From NCBI GenBank assembly GCA_002840755.1, contig PHBZ01000004.1, positions 62,001 to 126,000 of the forward strand: a stretch of 64,000 nucleotides of DNA, in the 5' to 3' direction. A model generated the notes under the pieces. It was given only the letters and a program-made list of their open reading frames with translations, was not told where the DNA came from and did not search any database. This document shows, piece by piece, positions 36,001 to 45,150 of this stretch. Numbering within the stretch: position 1 is the stretch's first letter; every line of letters begins with the position of its first letter. Source of the DNA: Chloroflexi bacterium HGW-Chloroflexi-10. GTDB taxonomy: Bacteria > Chloroflexota > Anaerolineae > Anaerolineales > Anaerolineaceae. The position numbers were made by a program, and so were the translations under genes.

Positions 36001-38008
36001 TAATTCCGCGGTTAATATCCGGTATATATAATCCATGGGTGATAGATTGCAACATATCATCATATGAGTTTGCCAGGGAAAGCTGATGGCTGGCGTTATA
36101 AAGGTTCTCAGTTTCATCCAAAGAAACCTGCAATTGGTCTACAAGGTCCTCGCGAATAAAAGTGTTCGATAGGGCATCTGCAGCCACTCTTAAGAACCCA
36201 ATTTCTTCATTGTGCCAAATTCTGTTTGAGTAACAATCCTCAAATGCAATAAAGGATGGAACACTTGTTTTTCCCATAACGGCCATTACCAGAATAGATT
36301 GATTCTGTCGACCTTTCATCCAACGATCCGTTTGTTCATTGTTTGTGTTTGATTTTAAAGAAAACCAACCTGCTTCACGCAATATTGCAATCTGGTCCTT
36401 AAATACTTCCATCACGATATTGTGTCCTGGAATTGGACGGATTTCCTGGCGTTTGTCTGGGTGGATCCATTCTGCCATTTGATGCCAATAGGGTGAAACA
36501 CTTTCTTCGCGTACCTGGGCAAAAAATATGCGGCTGGCATTAGACGCTTTACCCAGTGATTCCAATACTTCACGGATTGAATTCGAACCAAATTTTGTCA
36601 GAGTGGCTACAGCATGAGCAACATTTGATTGGTATTTTTCACGAGTTTCAATTACTTCTAGCGCTTCGCGAATTTCCTGAAACAGGTTCGCATTTTCCAA
36701 AGCGGCGGCAGCTTGTGAGGCGATGGTGGACAATAAATCTTGATCTGATGTTGTGAAAGCTGCTGTATCTTGAAAATCTTGTAAAATTATTGCGCCTAAA
36801 GAGCGCTCACCAACGGTCATGGGAACTGTTAATAGGCATAGGGGATAATTTCCCTGAACTTTGATTCGTCGGGTATTTAGCTCGGCAATCATATCTTTTG
36901 ATAAGAATATGGTTTGTTTATTGGATATAACAAAATCTGCAATGCCTGAAGCCAGATCACGGTCCGGAAGTAAACTTGTGTGACCTTCATACACTGAGAT
37001 TGGAAAAATAATACGGTTTGAGTTCTTTTCAGGTACTGCAATAGTTATGTTACGGTTCGGAATAATTTTGGAGATAATTTTTTGGGTGAGGATAAAGATG
37101 TCTTTTGCTTCTGTAATACGGCTTAATTCTTGACCATATTCATTGAGTGATGAAAGGTCTTTGTTAAGAGTCAGGATTTCTTGCTGTGCACGCATTCTTT
37201 CCGATAACTCATTTTGAGCTGAATTGTACAGTTTGGCATTTTCAATCGCGAGTGATAGTTGGTTTGCTACTTCTTGTACTAGCAAGTAATCATCTTCGGT
37301 CCATTTTCGATTTGGAGAAGTATCAATTAATTCCAAAACACCGATGCCTTGATCTTTAAGATCAACAGGAACAGCTATGGCAGCAGGTGAATTTCCATTT
37401 GTTTGGGTTGCTTCAATGGATGAATTTTTTAAACTTTTTTTCCCAGCTTCTGTAAGTGGTTCATTTGCCTGGTGAAATTCTATCTTTGTACTCTTAGAAA
37501 AATCAGGTGCAATTTTATTGAATAACTGTTGAGCGGAATAATCTTTTGTTGTAAATGATGTGATGGTTGGTGAATCATCCAGATCAATTTCTTCAAAATG
37601 GTCACTCAACACCTGCACATAACCACGGTATGTTTCTTGATACCCATTTACTGCAAAAGAATAATTCAATTGAACATGCGCTGGGATGAATACCCCTTCT
37701 GCTGATTGAAAATATACATTGATTTCCAGAGGAAAACCTTTTAGTTTAAACTCTTTTCGTAATTTCTTTCCTGAAATAGGTGAAATAGCATAACTGAAAA
37801 TGGATTGCCCAGCAAAATTACCAAATTGAATTCCAAGGCATTGAGTAATTTCCGGACTGACTTCTAAATATTGACCATCGGGGTCTACTAAAAATGACCA
37901 GGACGAAAATTCCGGAATCGATAAATTTGGAAATGGAGTTTCTTCGCGGTTTTCCAAATCATCGAAAAGGTTATTAAGCCGGTGTTGCAATTGTTTCTTC
38001 TTGGACAT
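33059..38008 (-). CDS. Giant PAS/six-GAF hybrid histidine kinase with two receivers
   Basis: From the ATG at 38008 (AGGAGGT upstream) the protein has 1649 aa and no membrane helix. In order: a PAS-like domain (about 20-140), six GAF domains (about 170-290, 300-460, 470-640, 645-805, 805-975, 975-1145), HisKA with FLANMSHELRTPLNSIIGF (His about 1164), HATPase (NFLSNAAKFTDSG, TGLGLSICRSF), receiver 1 (ILSIDDDKQI, ITLDVMMPGRDGW, about 1405-1515) and receiver 2 (ILVIDDSEDDQR, IILDLMMPEMNGF, about 1523-1645). It is the only kinase of this operon. The start overlaps the end of the ParA gene by 35 bases; an alternative start further up is less likely. Confidence 0.92.
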   Translation of the reverse strand: MSKKKQLQHRLNNLFDDLENREETPFPNLSIPEFSSWSFLVDPDGQYLEVSPEITQCLGIQFGNFAGQSIFSYAISPISGKKLRKEFKLKGFPLEINVYFQSAEGVFIPAHVQLNYSFAVNGYQETYRGYVQVLSDHFEEIDLDDSPTITSFTTKDYSAQQLFNKIAPDFSKSTKIEFHQANEPLTEAGKKSLKNSSIEATQTNGNSPAAIAVPVDLKDQGIGVLELIDTSPNRKWTEDDYLLVQEVANQLSLAIENAKLYNSAQNELSERMRAQQEILTLNKDLSSLNEYGQELSRITEAKDIFILTQKIISKIIPNRNITIAVPEKNSNRIIFPISVYEGHTSLLPDRDLASGIADFVISNKQTIFLSKDMIAELNTRRIKVQGNYPLCLLTVPMTVGERSLGAIILQDFQDTAAFTTSDQDLLSTIASQAAAALENANLFQEIREALEVIETREKYQSNVAHAVATLTKFGSNSIREVLESLGKASNASRIFFAQVREESVSPYWHQMAEWIHPDKRQEIRPIPGHNIVMEVFKDQIAILREAGWFSLKSNTNNEQTDRWMKGRQNQSILVMAVMGKTSVPSFIAFEDCYSNRIWHNEEIGFLRVAADALSNTFIREDLVDQLQVSLDETENLYNASHQLSLANSYDDMLQSITHGLYIPDINRGIIVIFNDDETETKNMRVVSNWHNGIGTPPPPIGAEYDVEVYNEIFQPESPTYYDDVMAAGFNSKMADILSHQNIRSMAVLPLWSGKRRIGVILLQSENRHSFSNREKRTFPPLIDQMATSVENLLLFEQTQDALKETETLYKISDGISAASHPQELISAIASTIMPASADRATIMLLREQGSTSADAQLEIVGYFQKDRTHSLQTAYFQAQNFPALNSLLTSNLLIIEDLATSNLDEVSKKTLAENNIRGGCIVPLYSGGRMVGLLSTFSSRRFHITEDETRLLQIAANGIAISLERQKLLEDTQQRALELQTAAEIARDTTSTLSLEELLKNIVNLIAERFNFYHTAIFLIDEENKFVVIREASGATGVISKQQNLRLAIGSKSVVGTVAAKGEAVVINDATDHQLFFKSNHLPDTKSEIGLPLKIGDKVFGVLDIQSSQFNAFRHAEATVLQILADQIAIAIENARAYELSQKAIEDMREVDRIKSQFLANMSHELRTPLNSIIGFSRVILKGIDGPINDTQEQDLSAIYNSGQHLLRLINDILDLSKIEAGKMQLQIMETNIPDLINSVMSTAAGLIKDKTVKLDYIIPSNLPLVEVDQTRIRQVLLNFLSNAAKFTDSGTIVVEASEVISPANKPEVMITVTDTGPGIAEKDKVKLFQPFSQVDDSPTRKTGGTGLGLSICRSFIEMHNGRIGLLSSETGKGSVFYFTLPVKVEEENTKQPIPEYLSYSEKTILSIDDDKQITDLYERYLGSNGYQVVALNDPKSAVQRAKQVKPFAITLDVMMPGRDGWHIIQDLKNDPETCNIPVIMCTILEEEEKGFNLGAADYLIKPFLQEELLNAVNRLNFDGTIHKILVIDDSEDDQRLIARILEDHTGFEFSFANNGKEGLDYIGSIKPDAIILDLMMPEMNGFDFLDIIHEKPEYIHIPVVVLTGADLTPEQYQRLTQAGQQLLLKGLLGEKELLTTLENTLRLSSVTN

Positions 38009-38759
38009 ATTGCGTAACCTCCTCGGCCAGGGATCGATATTGAACAGCAGACCTGCAATTGGGAGAATGGAAAATGATGGGCATACCCGCAATTGAACTT
38101 TCTCTTAATTTGGTATCAATTTGGATCAGATTATTGAACAGACCGTTTTGAAAAGTTGCTTGAAGCTGTTCATGTAAAGTGCGATGGATTTTATTGCGGC
38201 GATCGTACATCGTTAACAAGATACGGTAAGTCAGTTTTGGATTGTTTTGAGATCGCACCCTACGAATAAGCCCCATCATATTTCTTAAAGCATAGATTGA
38301 AAAATATTCAGCCTGAGTGGGCAAAATCAGCAGGTTGGTCGCACATAAGGCATTGAGGGTTACAGCACCTAAAAATGGAGGGCAATCAATGATGATTATG
38401 TCGTAATTATTTTGTACAGGTTCTAATGCGGTGGCTAGTGTTTTTTCGTAACCTGGACGGGTCGGGAGATATCGTTCTGCAAACCCCATTTCATTGTTGG
38501 ATGGCAGCAAATCCAAACCCGGAATACCAGTTTCAATTTTAACCGAATCAACCGGCAGTTTTTCAAGCAGCACATTAACCGATGTTCGTCGGTTTTTCTC
38601 GGGGTCCACGGCCATAGCCAATGTCAGATTTGCTTGTGAATCTAAATCGATTAATAGAACACGTTTCCCTTGTTCTACAAAAGCACCACCCAGGGATATG
38701 GCCGTAGTGGTTTTTGCTACACCACCTTTTTCATTAGATACAGCTATTATATAACTCAT
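37974..38759 (-). CDS. ParA/Soj-like ATPase
   Basis: A 261-aa deviant Walker ATPase: NEKGGVAKTTTAISLG (KGGVAKTT signature lysine), LLIDLDSQANLTLAM and DIIIIDCPPFLGAVTLNAL. Such proteins segregate DNA or position large complexes. No ParB or centromere-like repeats are seen nearby. The gene lies between a GAF receptor and the hybrid kinase in the same operon, so a role in placing a signalling array is more likely here than plasmid partition. GAGGT precedes the ATG. Confidence 0.92.
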   Translation of the reverse strand: MSYIIAVSNEKGGVAKTTTAISLGGAFVEQGKRVLLIDLDSQANLTLAMAVDPEKNRRTSVNVLLEKLPVDSVKIETGIPGLDLLPSNNEMGFAERYLPTRPGYEKTLATALEPVQNNYDIIIIDCPPFLGAVTLNALCATNLLILPTQAEYFSIYALRNMMGLIRRVRSQNNPKLTYRILLTMYDRRNKIHRTLHEQLQATFQNGLFNNLIQIDTKLRESSIAGMPIIFHSPNCRSAVQYRSLAEEVTQYVQEETIATPA

Positions 38760-38763
38760 TTAA

Positions 38764-41715
38764 TCACCTCACCGGACCGGGGTCTGGGCTTTCTATTGTA
38801 GAAAGTGGAATTGCTTTTTCAATTTCCTCTTCTTGAATAATTTCGTCATTATTTGATAATTCTGTATTATCAACCTGATAGGTATCCAGAATGATTTGAG
38901 CCTTTGAAGTGCCAAGCGCATTTTTAAGTTCGTTCATGGCGATTTGGATCATTTCCTGAGGATCATTCGTTGCGCGAATCTTACTTGTAATTTCCAATGC
39001 CTTCCTTTCACGATTGGCACGGCGTTGTGTTTGTTCGAATAATCTTGCGTTTTCTAGGGCTAAACCGACCTGATCGGCAATTGATTCCACAGCACTGATC
39101 TCATCACTACTCCATGTCTGTTTTGTTGATTTGAGGTCACGCAGTTTTATTACACCGATGGTTTGCCCACGTAGTTTAATAGGTAAATAAAGGACTAATT
39201 CATTATGGTCCTGCAATTTTTGTGATTGGACAATCGTTTCGCCGGATTTAATAACAGTGTCTATTTCAATAGATGTGTTTCGTGGCTGCATCTCAACTTT
39301 ATTATCGGAAAATACAATTTGTTTATTGTGTCGTTCTTGAATATCTGTTTGCCATTCCTTTTGAAGGTATTGCCTGTGGACTTGCTGAGCTTCCTCTAAA
39401 GCTGCTCGTGTTTCAGTGAACAAACGATTATTTAAAATCGCAACTGCTACCTGGTCTGATAATGTGGAGAAAAGTTCAATATCTTCTTTTGTGAAGGCGT
39501 TTGAGAGAGTAGATTGAACGTCTAGTGCCCCAATGATTTCATTGTTTGATTTTAGGGGTAACGCCATTTCCGAACGAGTGAGTGGAAGATCTGGATTATC
39601 AAAGTAGGTTGCATCCTGACCCACGTCCGTAGCAATTCTAGGTTCTCCGGTACCGGTTGCATGGCCAACAATACCGACCTGACCAACTTTTAATTTATGC
39701 TCTCTTGCCAACATCCGTTTGCCACCTTCAGAATTGGCTGCACGTAAAATAGCATATTCCTTTTTATCATCCAGCAGGAAGATACCAACGTGGTAAAAGT
39801 CAAACCGGGTGCTGATAAGGGCAGTAATGTCGTTTAGGAAAGATTCCAAATCTTGTGTTGAAACTATATTTCGGGCTACTTCTGCCACAGTTTGCAGTTG
39901 TGAACCTCGAAACAACAATGTTTCGTTTTGTTTGGCTAATTCCTGAGTTCGTTCTTTTACTTTGTCTTCCAGGCCAGAGAAAACGGTCTGTAATCGTTCG
40001 GCCATTGCATTAAATGTTGATCCTAAAATACCGATTTCATCACTACTGGTTACTTTAGTTCTGGCGGATAATTCACCAGCAGAAATTTTTCTGGCAATAA
40101 CATTCAAATCAGAGATTGGGCGACTAAAGAGACCAGCAACCAGTGTAGCAATCAGGCCGATAACAGCAGATATGAGTGCAGCCGAAACGCCTAATAATTG
40201 TGATTGTTCGTTAAAATTTGTATTATAGGCAGATTCTTCCTGTAAAAAGACCACAAACCAATTATGGTTACTCAAAGGAACAATAGCCCCATGCTCAGCT
40301 GAACCATCGTCATCTTCACGGACTATACTTAAGAAAAATGGGTTAGATTGAGCATTATCGATAATAGCAGCAAAATCTGGAAAATTCGTAGATATTTCCT
40401 CTGTTGAACCTTCGGGTAACCAACGATCAGCCCGAAAAGCATTTTGATCCTCTGGTCTAAGTGGAATAATTGTTTTATAAAGATCGTTTGGGGTTAAGGT
40501 ATCCGCAATTCGCAGATAGAAATTATTGACTAACATCGGGTATGAGCGTTCCCCAATCAAGTTCATGTATTCTTCTATGATATGTTGCAAAATTAGAGCG
40601 TCGTATTCCAATCGCAAGACACCGATAAGTTGGTTCTGACCATCCCGAATTGGCATAGAAAAATATAAGTATGGCTTATTTTTGTCATCAAAACGAATTT
40701 CGGAAATATAAACCTGCCCATTACGAAGCGGTTGTACAAAATAATCAGCTGTAGCCTCGGAATTTCCTATCCGATCAATATTTGTGTCATAAATGTTTTT
40801 GCCTTGCAGATTTAATAATCCATAATTATAAAATTGAGAGTTTTCTTTTGATTTCAAAGATTTAAGAGTGAGGATTAACTCTTGTTCTTGTGGACTACCA
40901 ACTCTTTTGTCTGGTGGCGTTAATATGTAACTTGAGAAAACAGGCAAAACGGCTTCCTTACTAACCGCGTCCCGATTAAGGGAAATAAATTCATCCAGAC
41001 GAGCGGCTACCTGATTCCCTGCCAGGAGTAAAGATTGGTTAGTTTGATTTTCAATCAGATTACGAGTATAAGAGGACTGAACGATAGAGATCGTGATCAA
41101 TGGAATAATAGTGATTGCTAAAGAAATAACTACCAAGTTAATCCGTAGATTTGATGTAACAATTCCTAATTGAGTTAAAGTGAGTAAACCAATCGCGATC
41201 AGCACAATAAGTGCCGGTAAAATAATATTAACTGACGGCATAACCAACTGTGGTAAGGGAGTTAAAAGGTTTAATATTACAGCCAGGGCTCCAGCAATAA
41301 TTCCAACAATGATACCGCTATTACCGCGATCAATAAAAAAAGCTGAGGAAAAAGAGACTGAGGTTAAGATAATTAAAATGACCGTGATTAAACCAATTCC
41401 CTGAAATACGGTTGCCAGTGCAATAAAAGCTAAATTGATTACCAATAGCACTCCTAACAGAAATAGGAAGTGATTTTCTTCGTTAATTTGGGAAATTGAT
41501 AGACCACTGATAATAGCTACGAGTGAAAAAGCTAAGATGACCACTAATAGTTGACTTTCAGGGTTAATCAAACCAGCGGTAAAGAAGTACACGGTGGTCA
41601 ATATACTCACAATCAATATTGCAAACAAAATGGTTTTGGTTAGAGATTTATTAAAAGCAACATTATTTTTTGTATATTCTGGTCTTGTTTTCTCAATGGT
41701 TTGCAAATTTTCCAT
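38764..41715 (-). CDS. Membrane receptor: Cache-like sensor, HAMP and two GAF domains, no kinase
   Basis: A 983-aa protein from ATG 41715. It begins with about six or seven hydrophobic helices (about 25-215), then a large extracytoplasmic Cache-like region (about 220-510), a helix near 520-545 (AALISAVIGLIATLVAGLF), HAMP (SRPISDLNVIARKISAGELS) and a coiled coil. GAF 1 follows (FYHVGIFLLDDKKEYAILRA), then a second compact GAF (YLQKEWQTDI onward). The C terminus contains KIRATNDPQEMIQIAMNEL, a module shared by three neighbours, and an acidic tail. No HisKA, HATPase, GGDEF or methyl-accepting signature is seen. It starts 19 bp after the previous stop. Confidence 0.87.
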   Translation of the reverse strand: MENLQTIEKTRPEYTKNNVAFNKSLTKTILFAILIVSILTTVYFFTAGLINPESQLLVVILAFSLVAIISGLSISQINEENHFLFLLGVLLVINLAFIALATVFQGIGLITVILIILTSVSFSSAFFIDRGNSGIIVGIIAGALAVILNLLTPLPQLVMPSVNIILPALIVLIAIGLLTLTQLGIVTSNLRINLVVISLAITIIPLITISIVQSSYTRNLIENQTNQSLLLAGNQVAARLDEFISLNRDAVSKEAVLPVFSSYILTPPDKRVGSPQEQELILTLKSLKSKENSQFYNYGLLNLQGKNIYDTNIDRIGNSEATADYFVQPLRNGQVYISEIRFDDKNKPYLYFSMPIRDGQNQLIGVLRLEYDALILQHIIEEYMNLIGERSYPMLVNNFYLRIADTLTPNDLYKTIIPLRPEDQNAFRADRWLPEGSTEEISTNFPDFAAIIDNAQSNPFFLSIVREDDDGSAEHGAIVPLSNHNWFVVFLQEESAYNTNFNEQSQLLGVSAALISAVIGLIATLVAGLFSRPISDLNVIARKISAGELSARTKVTSSDEIGILGSTFNAMAERLQTVFSGLEDKVKERTQELAKQNETLLFRGSQLQTVAEVARNIVSTQDLESFLNDITALISTRFDFYHVGIFLLDDKKEYAILRAANSEGGKRMLAREHKLKVGQVGIVGHATGTGEPRIATDVGQDATYFDNPDLPLTRSEMALPLKSNNEIIGALDVQSTLSNAFTKEDIELFSTLSDQVAVAILNNRLFTETRAALEEAQQVHRQYLQKEWQTDIQERHNKQIVFSDNKVEMQPRNTSIEIDTVIKSGETIVQSQKLQDHNELVLYLPIKLRGQTIGVIKLRDLKSTKQTWSSDEISAVESIADQVGLALENARLFEQTQRRANRERKALEITSKIRATNDPQEMIQIAMNELKNALGTSKAQIILDTYQVDNTELSNNDEIIQEEEIEKAIPLSTIESPDPGPVR

Positions 41716-41734
41716 TTTTGATCTCTTTTTGCCT

Positions 41735-43426
41735 TTATATCGATTCGGTATCCAATTGAATAACAACCTCGGAAACACCCATTACTTTTCCTATTTCCTG
41801 AGCTGTGGCCTTTAAGATATTATCAATTTCAGTTGATGCACGTACTTTATCTGTCACAGCGGAAACCATCATTTCTTGATTGGTACGTTTTTCTAATTGT
41901 TCCACTAAGCGTGCATTTTCTAATGCAATGGAGAGACGATTAGAAATTGCTTCAACCATATTTACCATGTCGTCCGTTACTTTTTCCGTATTTACATGTA
42001 GATCCAAAACGCCGATTGTCTGTTCACGGATTTTTATAGGAAATGCAATGACACTATTTTTTTCTTTTGAGTCGATGATCAAAGGCACTTGCACATTTTT
42101 GACGTGATTAATATCCTGGTCGTTTGATTGTTTTCTGACGATTTTTCCATCTTTGAAGATGAGGTTTAACTCCTGATTGGATGATCGGATAAAATCTTGC
42201 CAGCTTCTTTGGGTATAAATTCTAGAAGTACTTTCAATTTCTTCCAGCCTGGTTTCCAATTCACGAATACGTGTTGCATTATTCAATGAACTGGCAATTC
42301 CATCTGCGATGAATTCAAGAACCTGGATGATGTCATCTTTGAATGCGTTTTCGTGAGTACTCTGTACATCTAAAGCACCAATTACTTCATTTTTATAGCG
42401 AAGAGGAATAGCAATTTCTGAACGTGTGTCGGGAAGCAGGGGGTTTTTGAAGTGGACAGAATCGATTAGCACATTTGAGGCGATGCGGTATTCCCCATGT
42501 TTCACGGCATGCCCTACCAGGCCCTCACCAAAGCGTAATCTGTGTTGGCGTGCCATTAATTGTTTGCCGGCATCACCGGTGCTGGCTTTGATTTCCGCAT
42601 ATTCTTTTTGATTATCTACAATAAAAACACTTGCATGATAGAAATCGAATTGGTCACGGATCATTTGAATCACGTCGGTAAGTAATGTGTCTGGGTTATC
42701 TTCCATCGCAATTTGATGAGATACACGTGAAGCTATTTCCAATTGTTGTGCTTTTCCAAATAACTCGCGTGTTCTTTTTTCTACATTCGCTTCCAAATTT
42801 GTTTGTTGTATAGAAAGCGTGCTTGCCATTCCACGGAGATTTTGAATAGTTCGATTCAAACCGTTGGTACTTACTGCTAAAGACGAAATTAATATGGTTG
42901 CCAACAAAACGAAGACAATGCCGCCGGTTGTCCAATCCAGCGGATATCCGGTATTTGCCAATGTAGCAACCGGTGGAATCGGGATCCAGCCCTGAGAAAA
43001 ACTAACACCGAAAAATGCTATCGTGATTATTCCAATAACTCCAGAAAAAATACCAACCCGCAAACCAAACAAGAAAGTAGTCATCACGATGAAAGTTAAT
43101 AAGAAAATTCGACCATCACCGCTCAAACCGCTTTCAAAAAGACCGCTGAAAGCCAGAACGTATAAAAGAATTATCAGGACGGAGGCTTTTACGGAATATG
43201 GTACTTTTCGAACAAATGTAATTATGAGTAAGGCGACATAAGTTCCAGCATACAAACCGACCAGGCCAACCTGTCCACGTGATAGCATAGAATAGGAGGC
43301 TGTAAAAAACAATATGGTACCTATAATAACCATACCATTCAGAATAATCCGTAACATTTGGTACCGGAAAAAACTTATATCTTGGATATCGCTAAATATT
43401 AATGGAGATGTTTTGGGTTCATTCAT
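41735..43426 (-). CDS. Membrane-anchored two-GAF receptor, no kinase (563 aa)
   Basis: About six N-terminal membrane helices (about 25-205) are followed by a coiled coil (TNLEANVEKRTRELFGKAQQ), a GAF domain (FYHASVFIVDNQKEYAEI, DTRSEIAIPLRYKNEVIGAL) and a compact second GAF with the YTQRSWQDFI start. The end KVRASTEIDNILKATAQEIG is the shared half-GAF-like module. There is no transmitter domain. Its ATG overlaps the stop of the preceding gene (TAATG), indicating translational coupling. Confidence 0.87.
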   Translation of the reverse strand: MNEPKTSPLIFSDIQDISFFRYQMLRIILNGMVIIGTILFFTASYSMLSRGQVGLVGLYAGTYVALLIITFVRKVPYSVKASVLIILLYVLAFSGLFESGLSGDGRIFLLTFIVMTTFLFGLRVGIFSGVIGIITIAFFGVSFSQGWIPIPPVATLANTGYPLDWTTGGIVFVLLATILISSLAVSTNGLNRTIQNLRGMASTLSIQQTNLEANVEKRTRELFGKAQQLEIASRVSHQIAMEDNPDTLLTDVIQMIRDQFDFYHASVFIVDNQKEYAEIKASTGDAGKQLMARQHRLRFGEGLVGHAVKHGEYRIASNVLIDSVHFKNPLLPDTRSEIAIPLRYKNEVIGALDVQSTHENAFKDDIIQVLEFIADGIASSLNNATRIRELETRLEEIESTSRIYTQRSWQDFIRSSNQELNLIFKDGKIVRKQSNDQDINHVKNVQVPLIIDSKEKNSVIAFPIKIREQTIGVLDLHVNTEKVTDDMVNMVEAISNRLSIALENARLVEQLEKRTNQEMMVSAVTDKVRASTEIDNILKATAQEIGKVMGVSEVVIQLDTESI

Positions 43427-45150
43427 TAGTTTACCTGCTCCCGACCATTTCCGTTCCCATTTCCATTTCCATATCCGTTTCCGTTTGGACTAATGTAGCT
43501 ATTATCTTCACCCTGAATATGTATGGAAACTTCTGAAACCAGAGGAAGATTGGCTAATTCTTGTAAGGCAATTTTTAAAATTTCATCCACACGAATAGCT
43601 TTAGCGAATTCTGCTGACAATTCATTAATTTTTTGTTCTTGAAGAGCTTGTCTCTGGCTTTGTTCCAAAAGACGCGCTCCTTCTAATGCCAGTGCTGTTT
43701 GGGCTGAGATTGCCTGGATAAAATTTGTATCTTCTTCGGATAAATTTTCCATATCGAGATCCATTTCAATTTCACCAATCTTTTGATCTCGAATTAATAG
43801 TGGTACAGTCAGATTCTCAAATGATTTTGATTTTATTGAATTCTGTTCACTTTCATATACATAGGTCATGTCGCCGGATTGTAGAATGGTTTCTGACCAG
43901 GCTTTTTGGATAAAAGCTTTATTAAGCATTTCGATTTCTTCAAGATCTTTTTGGCTTTTTTGAAACAGTTCGGCGTTTTCAATTGCTACTGCCAAAGCAT
44001 TCGAAATGTTGTTAAGGATGATGACATCATCATTATCAAACGCATTGTGTTTATATGATTGGATCGTCATGGCACCAATTACGTGATCGTTTTTCCCAAT
44101 AATTGGCAGAGCCATCTCGGAGCGCGTATAAGGCAGAAAAGGATTATTAAAGTGGACAGCTTCTGCGCCAACATCCAACGCAATACGTGGTTCCTTTTTT
44201 CCAGTAGCCCAACCGATCATTGAAGGTCCATTTACGGCCAGTTTGTGATTACGGGCTAACATCTGTTTTCCCTCATCACCAGTGCCAGAACGTAAGACCG
44301 CATATTCTCCAACTTCATCAATCAAAAAGACGCCAACATAATATAGACCAAAATTGATGCGAACCAAATCAATCACTTTGCGTAACAAATCTTCAATTTC
44401 GAGAGTCTTACTGATTTCAGAAGAAATTTCTGCTACAGTACGTAATTGTGAAAGACGTCGTTCCAGGTCTTCAGTTTGTTTTTTGACTTCTTCACGAAGA
44501 ACTTCTCTCTCTCGTTCAACCGTGTATATCAATGCCTTTTGTTGGGTAATGGATTTTCCCAAACCATTGACCAATTGATTTATGGAAAATAAAAGCATGG
44601 AAGAAATTAACAATAAAAAAACCGCCCACATAATCCAACTGATTGGTTGTGAGGGATCAGATAAAATATTACCACCCGGGACAGGGAGCATTTTTAGGTT
44701 GACCATGGTTCCGTAACCGATAATCAGTGCTATTTCGCCAACTAGATATATGATTCCGGTTCCGAGACCCATTACAATAGTGGCCAACAGCGCTGAAGCA
44801 ATCAAGAAAATGCCTGCATTTGCTGAAAGGCCAACCTGAGTAGTAGCGAAAATCCCAGCTGCAAAGGGTAATAGCGGTAAAATACTGGCACGTGTTTTAA
44901 AAGGTATTATGCGGAATGTTGCCGTAATAACAAGACCAGCCACAGCAATAGAAAAAGCATAGAATACATTGCGGGCTTGAATTATTGTCATCCCATTGAG
45001 ATATCCGATAATAAAACCTGTCAATCCCAATCCAGAAGCGATTAATAAAATGGATTGTAAGATTTTTTCACGCCAGATGGTGATATCATCTGCACCTTTG
45101 AGGGATTTTGGTGGGTTATTGGGATTAAAATAATTTAATATCCGTTTCAT
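43426..45150 (-). CDS. Membrane-anchored two-GAF receptor, no kinase (574 aa)
   Basis: Same plan as the 563-aa neighbour: about six helices (about 20-205), coiled coil (EREVLREEVKKQTEDLERRL), GAF 1 (GLYYVGVFLIDEVGEYAVL, YTRSEMALPIIGKNDHVIGA), compact GAF 2 (FIQKAWSETIL onward) and the shared C-terminal module (VDEILKIALQELANLP). It ends in a low-complexity Asn-Gly repeat. I start it at ATG 45150, whose ATGA overlaps the previous stop; a start at 45189 would overlap more. The two proteins look like tandem duplicates that have diverged. Confidence 0.87.
   Translation of the reverse strand: MKRILNYFNPNNPPKSLKGADDITIWREKILQSILLIASGLGLTGFIIGYLNGMTIIQARNVFYAFSIAVAGLVITATFRIIPFKTRASILPLLPFAAGIFATTQVGLSANAGIFLIASALLATIVMGLGTGIIYLVGEIALIIGYGTMVNLKMLPVPGGNILSDPSQPISWIMWAVFLLLISSMLLFSINQLVNGLGKSITQQKALIYTVEREREVLREEVKKQTEDLERRLSQLRTVAEISSEISKTLEIEDLLRKVIDLVRINFGLYYVGVFLIDEVGEYAVLRSGTGDEGKQMLARNHKLAVNGPSMIGWATGKKEPRIALDVGAEAVHFNNPFLPYTRSEMALPIIGKNDHVIGAMTIQSYKHNAFDNDDVIILNNISNALAVAIENAELFQKSQKDLEEIEMLNKAFIQKAWSETILQSGDMTYVYESEQNSIKSKSFENLTVPLLIRDQKIGEIEMDLDMENLSEEDTNFIQAISAQTALALEGARLLEQSQRQALQEQKINELSAEFAKAIRVDEILKIALQELANLPLVSEVSIHIQGEDNSYISPNGNGYGNGNGNGNGREQVN
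43444..43487 (-). repeat. Hexanucleotide repeat coding for an Asn-Gly tail
   Basis: Repeats of a GGAAAT/GGAAAC-like hexamer encode alternating Asn and Gly just before the C-terminal REQVN of the 574-aa receptor. One copy is interrupted by a Tyr codon. Simple hexamer repeats can change copy number in frame. Confidence 0.7.

Noticed and set aside
37974..38759. ParA as a sign of an integrated plasmid or chromosomal origin
   Set aside because: No parB, parS-like repeats, dnaA boxes, integrase or replication gene is seen around it.
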